Positions 34,814-44,233 of a stretch of 64,000 nt of DNA are shown here, piece by piece. Source of the DNA: an uncultured Bacilli bacterium (GTDB lineage Bacteria; Bacillota_I; Bacilli_A; RF39; UBA660); assembly GCA_934095825.1 (NCBI GenBank), contig CAKOKQ010000007.1, forward strand, positions 42,429-106,428. The letters are read 5' to 3'. The position numbers and the translations under genes are program-made. The notes beneath the pieces were generated by a model. It was not told where the DNA came from and made no database searches. It saw only the letters and a program-made list of their open reading frames with translations. Each line of letters begins with the position of its first letter. The stretch's first letter is position 1.

Positions 34814-35704
34814 CTAATTTATTTCAATATAACCAGCATTTCTGGCAATCTCTTGCCCCTTGCTTTCTAACATAGCCTTCTTTACTTTACTAACAGCTGG
34901 GTTTTTCGTATCTTTTAAAGTAACTATATAATAAGCGGTAATTAAGGGATAACTTTCATCTTTAATCGTATCGTGATTAGGACTTACCCCATCAACTGCT
35001 AAAAACTTAATATTTTCATTGCCATACATAGTAGTAGCATAGTAATAATAAGAATACCCTAGAGAATCTTTACTATTATCGTAATTAGCAACCGCATCAA
35101 TAATTCCCGCCATGGATTCTATATACTCTTCTTTTTTGGGTTCTTTAATTTTTTTATCTTTCATAACTAAAGAGAGCATTCCTGTTTGACTACCTGAATT
35201 TTCTGGTCTTTGATATGCAATAATCTTCGCATTATCGCCACCTACTTCTTGCCAATTAGTTATTTTATCCATATAAATATCTTGAATCTCAGTTAAACTT
35301 AACCCATTAACAGGATTTTTAACATTAGTATAAAAAACAAAACCTTCATTTACTACTGGTGTTACTTCTAATTCTACTCCTGCATCGCTTGCTCTATTTA
35401 ACTCATCACTACTAGGTTCAGTAACAATAATTAAATCCGTTTCACCCTTTATAAGCTTCGTATAAGCCGGATCAGTATTAGTATAATCTTTCTTTAAATT
35501 ATACTCCTTTAAACCATCAACATAAGCATCCATTAAAGGTTGAGTAGCCAAAGAAGCATCAACTCTAACTAAAGTATCATCACCAACCTCATTATTTTTC
35601 TTATATCTATTTCCTACTACCAATGCTAGAATAACCGCACTCGCTAAAAGTACTAGAATTATAACATCTAAAACTTTACTATTTAACTTAATATTTTCTT
35701 TCAT
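34814..35704 (-). CDS. Membrane-anchored PstS-like phosphate-binding protein
   Basis: 296 aa from ATG 35704. One N-terminal helix (VLDVIILVLLASAVILALVVG) then a PBP-like domain: RVDASLATQPLMDAYVDGL, DLIIVTEPSSDEL, NGLSLTEIQDIYMDKITNWQEVGGDNAKIIAYQRPENSGSQT (the classic PstS signature), and LGYSYYYY. No PstA/B/C transporter genes lie nearby, so it may act as a phosphate sensor or binding protein alone. It starts right after the stop of the upstream gene (TAA-G-ATG), with its GGTGAG ribosome site inside that gene. Confidence 0.85.
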   Translation of the reverse strand: MKENIKLNSKVLDVIILVLLASAVILALVVGNRYKKNNEVGDDTLVRVDASLATQPLMDAYVDGLKEYNLKKDYTNTDPAYTKLIKGETDLIIVTEPSSDELNRASDAGVELEVTPVVNEGFVFYTNVKNPVNGLSLTEIQDIYMDKITNWQEVGGDNAKIIAYQRPENSGSQTGMLSLVMKDKKIKEPKKEEYIESMAGIIDAVANYDNSKDSLGYSYYYYATTMYGNENIKFLAVDGVSPNHDTIKDESYPLITAYYIVTLKDTKNPAVSKVKKAMLESKGQEIARNAGYIEIN

Positions 35705-35705
35705 C

Positions 35706-37394
35706 TTACTCACCAAATATCTCCTTCTTTAATTCATTGCACTTATTATAATCATTCTTACATAAATATACTTCTTTTCCTTGATATCTAAGTACTATCG
35801 AATCATAACTTACATCCATAATTAATCTATTTTTAGCAATATAAGCCCCATTAACGGTAACAAATAAATTACTAACCAATTCTTTCTTATCCTTATACTT
35901 ACCTAAACTTAACCATTCATTAGGTATAAAACTAGCTAAATCATAATCTTTATTTATTATATCTATACTATTTAATTCTCTACCAGTACTACTATCAATT
36001 ATATAAAAATATACCCTATTCTTATCATTATAATTTTTTAAAAATTCATATTCTTCTTTATAAGTAGAAGGTCCAACTATCTCATCTTCTCTCTTATAAA
36101 ACTTATTTAAATAAATATTCTTTTTATTATTAATATAATCTTCTTCACTTAAAGCATAATGATAAACTTTATAATAAACATAAGTATATTTATTTATATT
36201 ATCATACCCACCTGTAACATTATAAATATTATAATCACCAGTTTGTAATTCCAGCATTTCTTCTAAAACTAAATTTCTAACTACAGTTTCTACTTTTTCT
36301 TCATAAATATCATTATCATAATCTATTAAGGTTTTATTATCTTCTCTTAGAAAATTATTATTTATATTCTCATTTATAAATTTTCTATCTACTTTTTTTC
36401 TTTCATTAACATATATATTATCATCACTTATAAACTTATCATAAATAATAATATTACTGGCTAAATCCACCATATCTATTATAAAAGTAGCCTTATCTCT
36501 GGTATTATCTAAATCTATATATATTTTATTGCAATTTTTTTTATTATCTATATCATCATAGCATTCTTCTATATAGACACAACCCCTCTTACTATCTTTA
36601 GTAAATAAACTACAATTATCTTTATCTATTACCCCTTCATCTATTGAAAGTGGGGCCTTACTTTTTAAATCATCAAGCATTAAATAAATATATCTCGTAT
36701 CAAAATAAAACTTATATTCCCCTTTTTTAAACTTAGATACTACTTTAAAAGTAAAATCTTCAACCTCACTATAATCAGGATAAGGATTTTCACAAGCCCC
36801 ACCATCACAGAAGAAACCCGCATCCCGAATAGCCAAATCATAAGCCTTCTTCATTAAATATTCTTTTATATCATTAGGATTATATATTAAATCATCTATC
36901 TTTAATTCTTCTCCTGTAGTTAAACTAACATTATAACTATCAATAACCGAACCATAAATCTTATCACTTATTATATCTTCATCATTATAATCTTTTTCAT
37001 AAGGCTGTTTATTAATAGTAATAGATAAAACATTACTAAAACTAGCCCTAACATGATTATAAACTAAAGTCTTACTATCTTTAGAATTTTCATCTACTTT
37101 TTTCTTGATTTCTGCATTAATTTTATTTTCTAAACTTTTATCTTTTAAACCCGTAATTAAAACATAATACTTATTGTCATTCTTCTCGACTTTATAATTT
37201 AACCCATTTTTTAAATAAGAAGTAGTAACATCTACAATATATTTTAAATTATCTTTCTTACTAGCCGTATCGCCAGCCTTTATATTATCTAAATTATTCT
37301 TCCTAGGTTTAACAAATAAATATACCTCTACCCCCATTACAGTAAGTATCATCATTAGAACTATAATCCTAACAATTAATCCTTTTTTCTTCAA
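35706..37394 (-). CDS. Anchored extracytoplasmic protein, possibly DUF3298/RsiV-like
   Basis: 562 aa from a TTG start at 37394 (GGTGGTGTGAT upstream). One N-terminal helix (IVRIIVLMMILTVMGVEVYLF), rest exported. The region about 100-260 (NHVRASFSNVLSITINKQPYEKDY... VIDSYNVSLTTGEELKIDDLIYN...YLMLDD) has the layout of DUF3298/RsiV-type domains. Contains Cys pairs (CDGGACENPYPD, CSLFTKDSKRGCVYIEEC). Cotranslated with the PstS-like protein. Role unknown; envelope sensing is possible. Confidence 0.6.
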   Translation of the reverse strand: MKKKGLIVRIIVLMMILTVMGVEVYLFVKPRKNNLDNIKAGDTASKKDNLKYIVDVTTSYLKNGLNYKVEKNDNKYYVLITGLKDKSLENKINAEIKKKVDENSKDSKTLVYNHVRASFSNVLSITINKQPYEKDYNDEDIISDKIYGSVIDSYNVSLTTGEELKIDDLIYNPNDIKEYLMKKAYDLAIRDAGFFCDGGACENPYPDYSEVEDFTFKVVSKFKKGEYKFYFDTRYIYLMLDDLKSKAPLSIDEGVIDKDNCSLFTKDSKRGCVYIEECYDDIDNKKNCNKIYIDLDNTRDKATFIIDMVDLASNIIIYDKFISDDNIYVNERKKVDRKFINENINNNFLREDNKTLIDYDNDIYEEKVETVVRNLVLEEMLELQTGDYNIYNVTGGYDNINKYTYVYYKVYHYALSEEDYINNKKNIYLNKFYKREDEIVGPSTYKEEYEFLKNYNDKNRVYFYIIDSSTGRELNSIDIINKDYDLASFIPNEWLSLGKYKDKKELVSNLFVTVNGAYIAKNRLIMDVSYDSIVLRYQGKEVYLCKNDYNKCNELKKEIFGE

Positions 37395-37451
37395 ATCACA
37401 CCACCTATTCTACCCGCATTATATAATAAATTATTTCGGAAGTCAAAACGA

Positions 37452-37482
37452 AAAAAAATCATATTACAATATTAGTAATACG
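37452..37482 (-). terminator. Terminator of the transglutaminase-like gene
   Basis: Minus-strand arms CGTATTAC (37482-37475) and GTAATATG (37467-37460), loop of 7, then a run of T's. Confidence 0.85.
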
Positions 37483-37489
37483 ACCTTTA

Positions 37490-39448
37490 TTATTTAATTT
37501 TTCTAACTATTTGGCTTTCAATTATCCCCGGTATATCTTTTCCTAAAAGTCTAAACTGCGGTAAGGTAGTTAAATGTTTTAATTCATCATAATCGATATC
37601 ATAAATCTCTTGATTGCCTTTAAGTAACAAGTAATTATTTCTTCTGCCATAAGTATAATCAATCCCATATTCATTAAAAGTTATAACTCCCATTAATTTA
37701 TACTTATCATTAACTTTATATCCAAAAAATGTTACATCACAACCCCTAGCCTCCTTGGCAAAAATAATATTTCTTATATCTTGCCAAGTAGCCAATAAAA
37801 AATAATCATCATAGATATTCTCTTTAAAATAGTCTACAAAACCTTCTAATCGCTTCTCGAAATCTATCTCTTGTTTTCCATAAATGGCTTTTAAAGCCTC
37901 TAACTTCTTTTTATATTCTTTAAAAGTATCATATTTTTCTTCAAAATACTTATCAACCGCTACCTGTTCTTCGGTAAAATCTTTTTTATATCGACTAAAA
38001 ACTATATTAAAACTTTCTACGGTATTATCAGTTTTCTGTTTATATAAGTCAAACACTCTATTACTAGTTAAATCTAATTCTAAGAAATACCTACCATTCC
38101 AAGCTAAGACATGACAATGTCCTGTTACTTTCTTATCTATTATTCCTGTTCCCTCATTAACAACTTTAGTATAATAACCTATTCTTTCTAATAAATAAGC
38201 TAGTAAAACTGAGGAATCATAACAAACGATACGATTGTTTTTTTCATCTTTACAACTAATATCATTAAAAGATATATGATTTTGTTTTAAAAGACGATGA
38301 CTTTGATTAGCAGCATAAAACTCACTATCATAAACAAAAGTTTGTGCCACCCTTTTATAAAGATAATAAGCTTGGGCATAAGAATCATAATTAGATGGCA
38401 TCTGGGCTAAAACTCTTTCCGCAAAGTCGGACTTTATATCCATTTTAGCCCTTTCCATCAAATTATTATTAGTAGTTAAAAAGTTCTTAAATAATTCTTG
38501 TTCTTGATAATGTTTATATATCTTATCAACTATTATCTTTTCTAAAGTATTATCCTTTAAATATTTAGATAAATTCTTATCTATCGCCTTCCGTATTTCT
38601 TCTAAAGAATATCCTTCTATTGTATCAGCATCATATTCTTTTAAAACTTTATCTAGATAAACATTATCTACTATAGGTATATAATATAAACAAGCCCTTC
38701 TTAATATTTCTAAATTACTTTTTATTAAAGAAATATCTTCTCTATTTAAATCTTTATACATTAAAAAGTTATGATACTCTCTATTACTTTCATTTATTTC
38801 AGAATCTAAAGTTTTTTCTAATTTTTTATTGATTTTCTTTCTTAAAACCGCTAATCTTTTTTTAACTTTATCTTTCTTAGTAATTGTTAAAATCTTTTTT
38901 AAATGGAAATAACTTTCTTTTAAACTATCTATCTCTACTGAAGAAGCCATTTCTAATCTATTATTATCATCTAAGAAGCCTTTTTCTTCTAAGGCCTTAT
39001 ATAATTTAATGATACTAACTCCTAAAATATAACCATTATTCTTACTAATTTTTTCGGCTAAATCCGGTTGTCTTAAATAATCAATAACTTGACTTATCTT
39101 AATCTCTTCGTTCTTATCATCATATAATAAACATAAATCAAACTCTTCTCTTTTGGATTTTCCAATAAGTGCCAAATATCTTTGTTTATTTTTTTCATCT
39201 TTTATAACTAATTTATCTTCTAAATCTTTCTTATTTATAGTAAATAGTAATAAAGTATCATCCTTATTTTCTAAGACATTAACCAAAAAAGGTTCATCTA
39301 AACAAAACTTACTAATAACACTTTTATATAAATCGTCATTTTCTAATAATTCTTTATAAATATCATAGTTATAATCTAATAAATCTTGAAATTTATAATT
39401 ATATTTTAATTCTATTATCCAATTATTACCTACTTTATGAAAAAACAT
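37490..39448 (-). CDS. Cytosolic protein with transglutaminase-like domain
   Basis: 652 aa with no signal peptide or membrane helix. A charged helical N-terminal half is followed at about 405-455 by CYDSSVLLAYLLERIGYYTKVV and GHCHVLAWNGRYFLELDLTS, i.e. the Cys, His and Asp triad of transglutaminase-like cysteine peptidases. The rest is unrecognised. Since it is not exported, a role in cleavage or modification of an intracellular protein is inferred. GGGGGAAG ribosome site and a clear terminator; monocistronic. Confidence 0.72.
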   Translation of the reverse strand: MFFHKVGNNWIIELKYNYKFQDLLDYNYDIYKELLENDDLYKSVISKFCLDEPFLVNVLENKDDTLLLFTINKKDLEDKLVIKDEKNKQRYLALIGKSKREEFDLCLLYDDKNEEIKISQVIDYLRQPDLAEKISKNNGYILGVSIIKLYKALEEKGFLDDNNRLEMASSVEIDSLKESYFHLKKILTITKKDKVKKRLAVLRKKINKKLEKTLDSEINESNREYHNFLMYKDLNREDISLIKSNLEILRRACLYYIPIVDNVYLDKVLKEYDADTIEGYSLEEIRKAIDKNLSKYLKDNTLEKIIVDKIYKHYQEQELFKNFLTTNNNLMERAKMDIKSDFAERVLAQMPSNYDSYAQAYYLYKRVAQTFVYDSEFYAANQSHRLLKQNHISFNDISCKDEKNNRIVCYDSSVLLAYLLERIGYYTKVVNEGTGIIDKKVTGHCHVLAWNGRYFLELDLTSNRVFDLYKQKTDNTVESFNIVFSRYKKDFTEEQVAVDKYFEEKYDTFKEYKKKLEALKAIYGKQEIDFEKRLEGFVDYFKENIYDDYFLLATWQDIRNIIFAKEARGCDVTFFGYKVNDKYKLMGVITFNEYGIDYTYGRRNNYLLLKGNQEIYDIDYDELKHLTTLPQFRLLGKDIPGIIESQIVRKIK

Positions 39449-39513
39449 CTAACTTCCCCCAATTCAAATAAAACATATTTTATTACTTTGTTTACTCTAA
39501 ATCAAGTACTACT

Positions 39514-39550
39514 TAAAAAAAGTTATACTGTCTTTTAAACAATATAACTT
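39514..39550 (-). terminator. Terminator of the beta-helix surface protein gene
   Basis: Arms AAGTTATA and TATAACTT (39520-39527 and 39543-39550) and a T run on the minus strand just after the stop at 39561. Confidence 0.88.
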
Positions 39551-39560
39551 AAAATATATC

Positions 39561-41450
39561 TTAATTAATAAGAGCACCATTTACATATAGTTTATAACCA
39601 TTAAAATCAATATTACTATTAGAACTATCTTCATTATTTAACGAAGTAATATAACTATCACCTGTAAGTTTTAACTTTGATGTTTTATTTAAAGTTAAAC
39701 TTATCATTTTAGCACCGTTATCTTTATTAATGGTCCCTTCATAAGAAGAACTATTAGTTAAAGACATACTAAGAGTAGATATGGAATCTACCACAATATT
39801 GCCAGTAACTTTTTGCTTAGTTAAATTTAAGGTAACATCACCGCCGTTAGAACCGCTATTACCCCAAGAATCTTTTTGAACTCTTAAAAAATTACCCGTT
39901 GTATCATTATTAACAATCGTATTATTTTCTAAGATAATAGTAGCCTTCGTATTAGTAACATACAAAGTATCACCTTTATTAGTAGTTATCTTACTATTAC
40001 TAGCCTTAAATACGGCAACACCAGTATCAGCATCCCCACTCATTGATTGATAGAGGAAGATATTTTTATAAGTGGTTGACTGACCGTTAAGTTTGTTATT
40101 AGCATCGACTAGAGTAACATTATCTAAAGTTACCGAGTTTTTTCCTTCAATCACAACACCTTCCGAGGTCATCGCTTTTAAAGTAGCATTTTTTACGGTA
40201 ATATTGGCTGTTGAATAAACTGTCGGTGAGCCTTGTCCAGTGGTTGTATAAGTACCTCCATCAACATTTACGGTACCACCACCACGATCACTACGGATAG
40301 CAGCACTAGAAGTTCCAGCGGTAGTTATTTCTAAATCAGTGGCGTTCATTATCCCGCCGCCAGTTGTCATAATACCTCCAGAATTATCTTTCGTTGTCGT
40401 AGTTTTCGAGTTACTTATATTTACCGTTGTACCATCACTAGAAGAATTACTAGTAGTGGCCGAACCGCCATAAGAAAACACCCCATTGGCTCCTATGGCC
40501 TCAGTTGTAATAGTAGCATTTTCAATATTTAATGTAGCGCCATCTTTGGCAATAACACCGGAGTTAGTTCCATAAAAGCTTGTGTTATCACCACCATCAG
40601 AATCGCCAGTCTTATTAACAGTTACATTACTAATATCCGTCGTTACCTCACCGCTAACCATAATCGCATTTTCATCGCTATTAGTGGAAGTAAATTCGCC
40701 CTCCATAATAGTAGTAGCACTGGTTATTTCCTTGGTTGCACTATAACTTGTATTATTACTACCATTCATTTCGCCCATACTAGGTTTTCCCAAATTACTA
40801 CCATTATTACTTAAAGAATCATTGGTTAACATAATACTACCTGTTGATAAAGCCCCAGTTAAAACAATTATGCCTAAAACATTAATCATAACTTTATCTT
40901 TATTTGTAAATATTTCTTTAAAACTCTTTTTATTAAATTCAGACATAATTAAGTACATAACAAGTAGAGCAATCCCCAAACTACTGGAAATAAATATTAA
41001 GTAATAAGGCCATGTTAATTTACTAGAACTATTACTGGTATTCATATCTTCTGGCCTACTTGGAGGAGTATTGCCATTACCAGTTGGACCATTATTATTA
41101 CTACCATCACTAGTAGGCGTATTATCACCGTCTGGTTTAGCAGGAGCAGTACCAATATCATCACTAGGTTTGGCTGGTGGCGTACTTTGACTTCCACTTT
41201 GACTATTACTATTGTTATTATCAGGAGGCATCATCTCATTACTAACGTTTGACTTTTTTGAATCACTACCAGAATTATTACCATTACCCTCATTAGAATT
41301 ACCAGGCATACTTTGGGGAGTACCACCATTCATACTAGCAAAAGTATTATCAGTAATATGCTTCTTAGCATAACTATAAGTAAAAACCATACCTATACTT
41401 AATAATGCAATAACTGCTACCATTAATATATTCTTTACATTCCTTTTCAT
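39561..41450 (-). CDS. Membrane surface protein with Asn/Pro/Ser linker and beta-helix domain
   Basis: About 629 aa from ATG 41450 (AAAGGAAAG upstream). N-terminal helix (10-27), then a low-complexity Gly/Asn/Pro/Ser segment, two further helices (WPYYLIFISSSLGIALLVMYLIM and VMINVLGIIVLTGALSTGSIML), then some 370 residues of Thr/Ser/Val/Gly-rich repeats (VTTDISNVTVNKTG, GVIAKDGATLNIENATI, GGTVNVDGGTYTTTG) typical of a right-handed parallel beta-helix. Probably displayed outside as an adhesin-like or carbohydrate-binding protein. Its promoter has the direct-repeat box shared with the two-component system, so it is a predicted regulon member. Confidence 0.75.
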   Translation of the reverse strand: MKRNVKNILMVAVIALLSIGMVFTYSYAKKHITDNTFASMNGGTPQSMPGNSNEGNGNNSGSDSKKSNVSNEMMPPDNNNSNSQSGSQSTPPAKPSDDIGTAPAKPDGDNTPTSDGSNNNGPTGNGNTPPSRPEDMNTSNSSSKLTWPYYLIFISSSLGIALLVMYLIMSEFNKKSFKEIFTNKDKVMINVLGIIVLTGALSTGSIMLTNDSLSNNGSNLGKPSMGEMNGSNNTSYSATKEITSATTIMEGEFTSTNSDENAIMVSGEVTTDISNVTVNKTGDSDGGDNTSFYGTNSGVIAKDGATLNIENATITTEAIGANGVFSYGGSATTSNSSSDGTTVNISNSKTTTTKDNSGGIMTTGGGIMNATDLEITTAGTSSAAIRSDRGGGTVNVDGGTYTTTGQGSPTVYSTANITVKNATLKAMTSEGVVIEGKNSVTLDNVTLVDANNKLNGQSTTYKNIFLYQSMSGDADTGVAVFKASNSKITTNKGDTLYVTNTKATIILENNTIVNNDTTGNFLRVQKDSWGNSGSNGGDVTLNLTKQKVTGNIVVDSISTLSMSLTNSSSYEGTINKDNGAKMISLTLNKTSKLKLTGDSYITSLNNEDSSNSNIDFNGYKLYVNGALIN

Positions 41451-41479
41451 ATAATCCAATCTTTCCTTTCCATATCTCC

Positions 41480-41512
41480 ACTATAGTATTTAAATATTAA
41501 ATGAAAATTAAA
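41480..41512 (-). promoter_or_regulatory. Promoter with direct-repeat box upstream of the beta-helix protein
   Basis: Minus strand: TTTAAT-TTTCA-TTTAAT (41512-41496), 10 bases, TATAGT (41485-41480). Same repeat and spacing as the two-component operon and the ABC exporter. Confidence 0.75.
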
Positions 41513-41547
41513 AGACTGCTGCTATTTTTAATATACAACAATCTTTT
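41510..41547 (-). terminator. Terminator of the Nudix gene at 41556
   Basis: AAAAGATTG...TCTTTT-type stem with two mismatches (41510-41547) then T's on the minus strand; it ends just where the next promoter box starts. Confidence 0.65.
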
Positions 41548-41555
41548 AAAACTTT

Positions 41556-41960
41556 TTACTTAATTAATTTTCTTTCTAAACAATAAGGTATGACTTTATG
41601 TTTTAAGGTATTTGATAAAATTTCTTCCCCAGCGTTAGATTGATACCATAAAAACTTTTCTATTTCTAAAGACGTTGAAAGTTCACCTTCCAACACCCCA
41701 TTATATCTAAAAACATAAAAATGAATCGGCGTTATCCCATCACTTGTTGCAATCTCATCAAATTCCATCACTAAATCTAAAGATTTCTCATCAAATATAG
41801 CCTTATCTCCTAATTCCTCATGGCATTCTCTAATTGCAGCTTCTAAAGGCGTTTCTCCGTCTTCAACCTTACCACCTATCATTTGATAAGTTGGTCTTTT
41901 CCTTGGCTTATCTATCAATAAGCACTTATTTTTTAAAAACATTGTTCCTACTACTTCCAT
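41556..41960 (-). CDS. Nudix hydrolase
   Basis: 134 aa from ATG 41960 (AAGGAAAG upstream). The Nudix box GGKVEDGETPLEAAIRECHEELGD fits G-x5-E-x7-REUXEEXGU exactly. A small MutT/8-oxo-dGTPase-like single-domain hydrolase of nucleoside diphosphate derivatives; substrate unknown. It is followed by its terminator and the regulated beta-helix gene, and is preceded by the Rpn-type nuclease gene. Confidence 0.93.
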   Translation of the reverse strand: MEVVGTMFLKNKCLLIDKPRKRPTYQMIGGKVEDGETPLEAAIRECHEELGDKAIFDEKSLDLVMEFDEIATSDGITPIHFYVFRYNGVLEGELSTSLEIEKFLWYQSNAGEEILSNTLKHKVIPYCLERKLIK

Positions 41961-42058
41961 TTTTTCTTTCCTTACTACTCCAAACAATAAAATTTAGCCT
42001 TGGCAGCCTCAAATTTACAAAGAGATTTAATAATATTTGTTAATCATCTAATTAAAGC

Positions 42059-43021
42059 CTAGCACTTTCTTATCTTTTCTATTTCCTCTACTGAAAGACC
42101 AGTTATCTTGGATATGGTTTCATTATCTAGGCCTAGACCAATAGCATTTTTAGCATTTTCTTTAGAGCTATCTTCAACACCGTCTTTATAACGCTTTTTT
42201 GCATCTCTTTCGGCTTCGGCAAGTCTAGTATTAAAAGCCATTTCTTCGTTGCTTAGTTTCGTAAATAAAGCAATATTTTCTTTATCACAAGATAACTCTT
42301 CCGCACGATAAATTAATTTTTCAGCATCTTCTTTTCCCATAATTTCTTCTGCCTTTCTTTTAAAAGTTTCTAAATCGTTTGTATTCATTAAAATACACCA
42401 ATTAGCAACTTTTTTCTCTCTTTCATCAATTAGATTATACCATGGGTTCAGAGCAAAATTAACAGAAATCGTATAAAAAATATCATCCCAGCCAGTATCA
42501 ATAATATTATCTTGATCCTTCATTTGACTAATTGAAACTAATCTTAATTTATTAGTATCAAAAAAATCGAAATTCACTTGGACTAAGCGGTCAATATTAT
42601 CATAAGTATTATCCCCTACATCTAAAGAAAAACTACCAATTTTATTACTATAAACTTTATTTCTTCTTAACATAGAATTAGAAGTATTTATTTCCACATT
42701 AATATATTCTTCTTCTTCATCACCATCTTCGTTAAACATTTTATGCTTAATAAGTAAATCCACTTTATTTAACATATTCTTTTTATTAGAATTCTTTAAA
42801 TCTCTATTTAAGTATCTTATATTACCAATAAATACCTCTTTTTTAATACTTAAAACATCTGATAATAATTGATAAAGAACAAAATCATAGTTTTCATCGT
42901 TAAATATTTGGGTAAACATAAAATCTTGTTTTAAAGGAATTATCTGACCTTCTGCTAACTTATCCATTCTTACATTCTTCCTTTCTTTTTTTAAAATTTC
43001 TTTATTTGTTTTTAATGACAT
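42059..43021 (-). CDS. Rpn-family PD-(D/E)XK nuclease (recombination-promoting nuclease/putative transposase)
   Basis: 320 aa. After a short start the family opening IPLKQDFMFTQIFNDENYDFVLYQLLSDVL is seen, then NKVDLLIKHK and EEYINVEINTSN, the D...E-x-N/K catalytic strand pair. The C-terminal part is charged coiled coil ending in an HTH-like ALGLDNETISKITGLSVEEIEKI. Rpn proteins cut DNA and promote RecA-independent recombination; copies are usually scattered in a genome. The leader carries a hairpin (43053-43081). Confidence 0.88.
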   Translation of the reverse strand: MSLKTNKEILKKERKNVRMDKLAEGQIIPLKQDFMFTQIFNDENYDFVLYQLLSDVLSIKKEVFIGNIRYLNRDLKNSNKKNMLNKVDLLIKHKMFNEDGDEEEEYINVEINTSNSMLRRNKVYSNKIGSFSLDVGDNTYDNIDRLVQVNFDFFDTNKLRLVSISQMKDQDNIIDTGWDDIFYTISVNFALNPWYNLIDEREKKVANWCILMNTNDLETFKRKAEEIMGKEDAEKLIYRAEELSCDKENIALFTKLSNEEMAFNTRLAEAERDAKKRYKDGVEDSSKENAKNAIGLGLDNETISKITGLSVEEIEKIRKC

Positions 43022-43052
43022 ATTGTATTCCTTCTTTCTATCTTGTCATTAT

Positions 43053-43081
43053 TTAGAGGTAGTTAAAATTACTCCCTCTAA
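43053..43081. repeat. Hairpin in the leader of the Rpn-type gene
   Basis: TTAGAGG-t-AGT ... ACT-c-CCTCTAA (43053-43063 with 43071-43081), one mismatch, 7-base loop, 32 bases before the start codon. No T run, so a leader or operator structure is more likely than a terminator. Confidence 0.5.
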
Positions 43082-43161
43082 TTATACTTATTGGTAACAG
43101 AATTCTGATTTCCTTCTTTTTTTACTAAATTTTTTCTAAAAATTACAATTTTCTTCCAAAT

Positions 43162-43190
43162 TTGACACTTTTTGACACTATTTTTATAAA
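43162..43190 (+). promoter_or_regulatory. Consensus promoter on the plus strand
   Basis: TTGACA (43162-43167), 17 bases, TATAAA (43185-43190). It reads toward the 28-nt element and then antisense into the end of the DUF1287 gene; no plus-strand gene follows, so an antisense or small RNA is possible. Confidence 0.55.
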
Positions 43191-43208
43191 ATATACTATT
43201 CTGGGAGT

Positions 43209-43236
43209 GGAGGGTGGGAAGTAATAATAATTTTAT
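43209..43236 (+). repeat. 28-nt G-rich element, copy 2
   Basis: GGAGGGTGGGAAGTAATA and 10 more bases, 25 of 28 equal to the copy at 23665-23692 (minus strand). In both places it stands at or just after the expected transcription start of a promoter on the same strand. Confidence 0.6.
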
Positions 43237-43287
43237 AAACCCTAAAAAAAGAAACTAACTAGCTAAACCTAATTAATTTCTAAAAAA

Positions 43288-43947
43288 CTAACTAACTCTA
43301 AAATGACCATTTATATCATTCTTCCTACTACTTAAAATATCCTCTTCATATTCTTCCTGATAAGGTCTTTCATGATGAATAACATAAGGTATCCCCTTTT
43401 TATTTCTCTTATCCGATACAATACCAATGTGCGTACTAAAAACCACAATATCCCCACCTTGCCACTTATCAATATCCTTAATATCTGTAGTCAGATTAAT
43501 ACTGTTTCTCTCTAAATAACTCAACAAATTTCTGACTCTCCGATAATCAATATTTTTATCACGAACTTTAATATTATACTTATCAGGATTATTTTTAATA
43601 TCTTCATTAACCAGTTCTCTCAAATCATAACCAGCACCCAAAAGACCAAAAGCCACCACATCGGTACAAACTCCATACCCATCATCAGGATAACCCCCTG
43701 CATAATACTTACTATCATATTTAGGTTTAGTAGCAATATAACTCCTAACATTATTTAATATATCGGTTTGATCATCAACACCATCATTATCTTTATCAAT
43801 ATTACTGTGATAAGTAGTAATCCCAAAATGACTGTTGTCATATTTAACCTTATTACCTATCTTCCCAGTATAAATTTCAAAACCTATAAATCCAATAATT
43901 ATAACTAGACAAATAACTAACAAAGTAATTCTAAATATCTTTTTCAT
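43288..43947 (-). CDS. DUF1287 exported amidase/cysteine-peptidase-like protein
   Basis: 219 aa with one N-terminal anchor (ITLLVICLVIIIGFIGFEIY). Region YAGGYPDDGYGVCTDVVAFGLLGAGYDLRELVNEDI...DKNIDYRRVRNLLSYLERN then GGDIVVFSTHIGIVSDKRN...YVIHHERPYQEE is the DUF1287 pattern: catalytic Cys (VCTDVV), His (THIGIV) of an NlpC/P60-like fold. Probably acts on cell wall or other exported substrates. It begins with an Asp-rich KDNDGVDDQTD segment that could bind calcium. GGAAGGG ribosome site. Confidence 0.9.
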   Translation of the reverse strand: MKKIFRITLLVICLVIIIGFIGFEIYTGKIGNKVKYDNSHFGITTYHSNIDKDNDGVDDQTDILNNVRSYIATKPKYDSKYYAGGYPDDGYGVCTDVVAFGLLGAGYDLRELVNEDIKNNPDKYNIKVRDKNIDYRRVRNLLSYLERNSINLTTDIKDIDKWQGGDIVVFSTHIGIVSDKRNKKGIPYVIHHERPYQEEYEEDILSSRKNDINGHFRVS

Positions 43948-44002
43948 AATTTATTTAACCCTTCCATATCTTTATCTTCATCTATTCTAATAACACTAAA
44001 TT

Positions 44003-44140
44003 TTATACCGTAAGAGCCTCTCTAATTAAAGCCTCGTAAGCATCTTCTCCCCTATCAACATGACCAGCGAGCCGTCCTAGAAAATGCGATCATAATTTAC
44101 TACCCCCATCATCTTTGAAATAAAACTTCTCTTTTTTCAT
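44003..44140 (-). pseudogene. Nudix hydrolase remnant
   Basis: In one frame from ATG 44140: MKKEKFYFKDDGGSKL, TGA, then SHFLGRLAGHVDRGEDAYEA and LIREALTV with stop at 44003. GHVDRGEDAYEALIREA is the front of a Nudix box (G-x5-E-x7-RE). With an in-frame stop and no flanking domain this is a decayed fragment. The rest of the 286-bp gap between genes is empty. Confidence 0.75.
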
Positions 44141-44233
44141 TTTTAATAATCATATAAACTGCTGATAATAATTATTCTCTTGGCATCAAAATCCGTCCTA
44201 TCTTCTTCAATTATATCATGAAGAGTCTTTTCC

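Noticed and set aside
34814..37394. A complete Pst phosphate transporter
   Set aside because: Only the PstS-like binding protein is present; neighbours are an unrelated anchored protein and a DUF4143 ATPase.
44003..44140. TGA read as Trp (code 4) giving an intact small Nudix-like protein
   Set aside because: prfB uses UGA as stop for its frameshift, and the frame would still cover only a piece of the domain.
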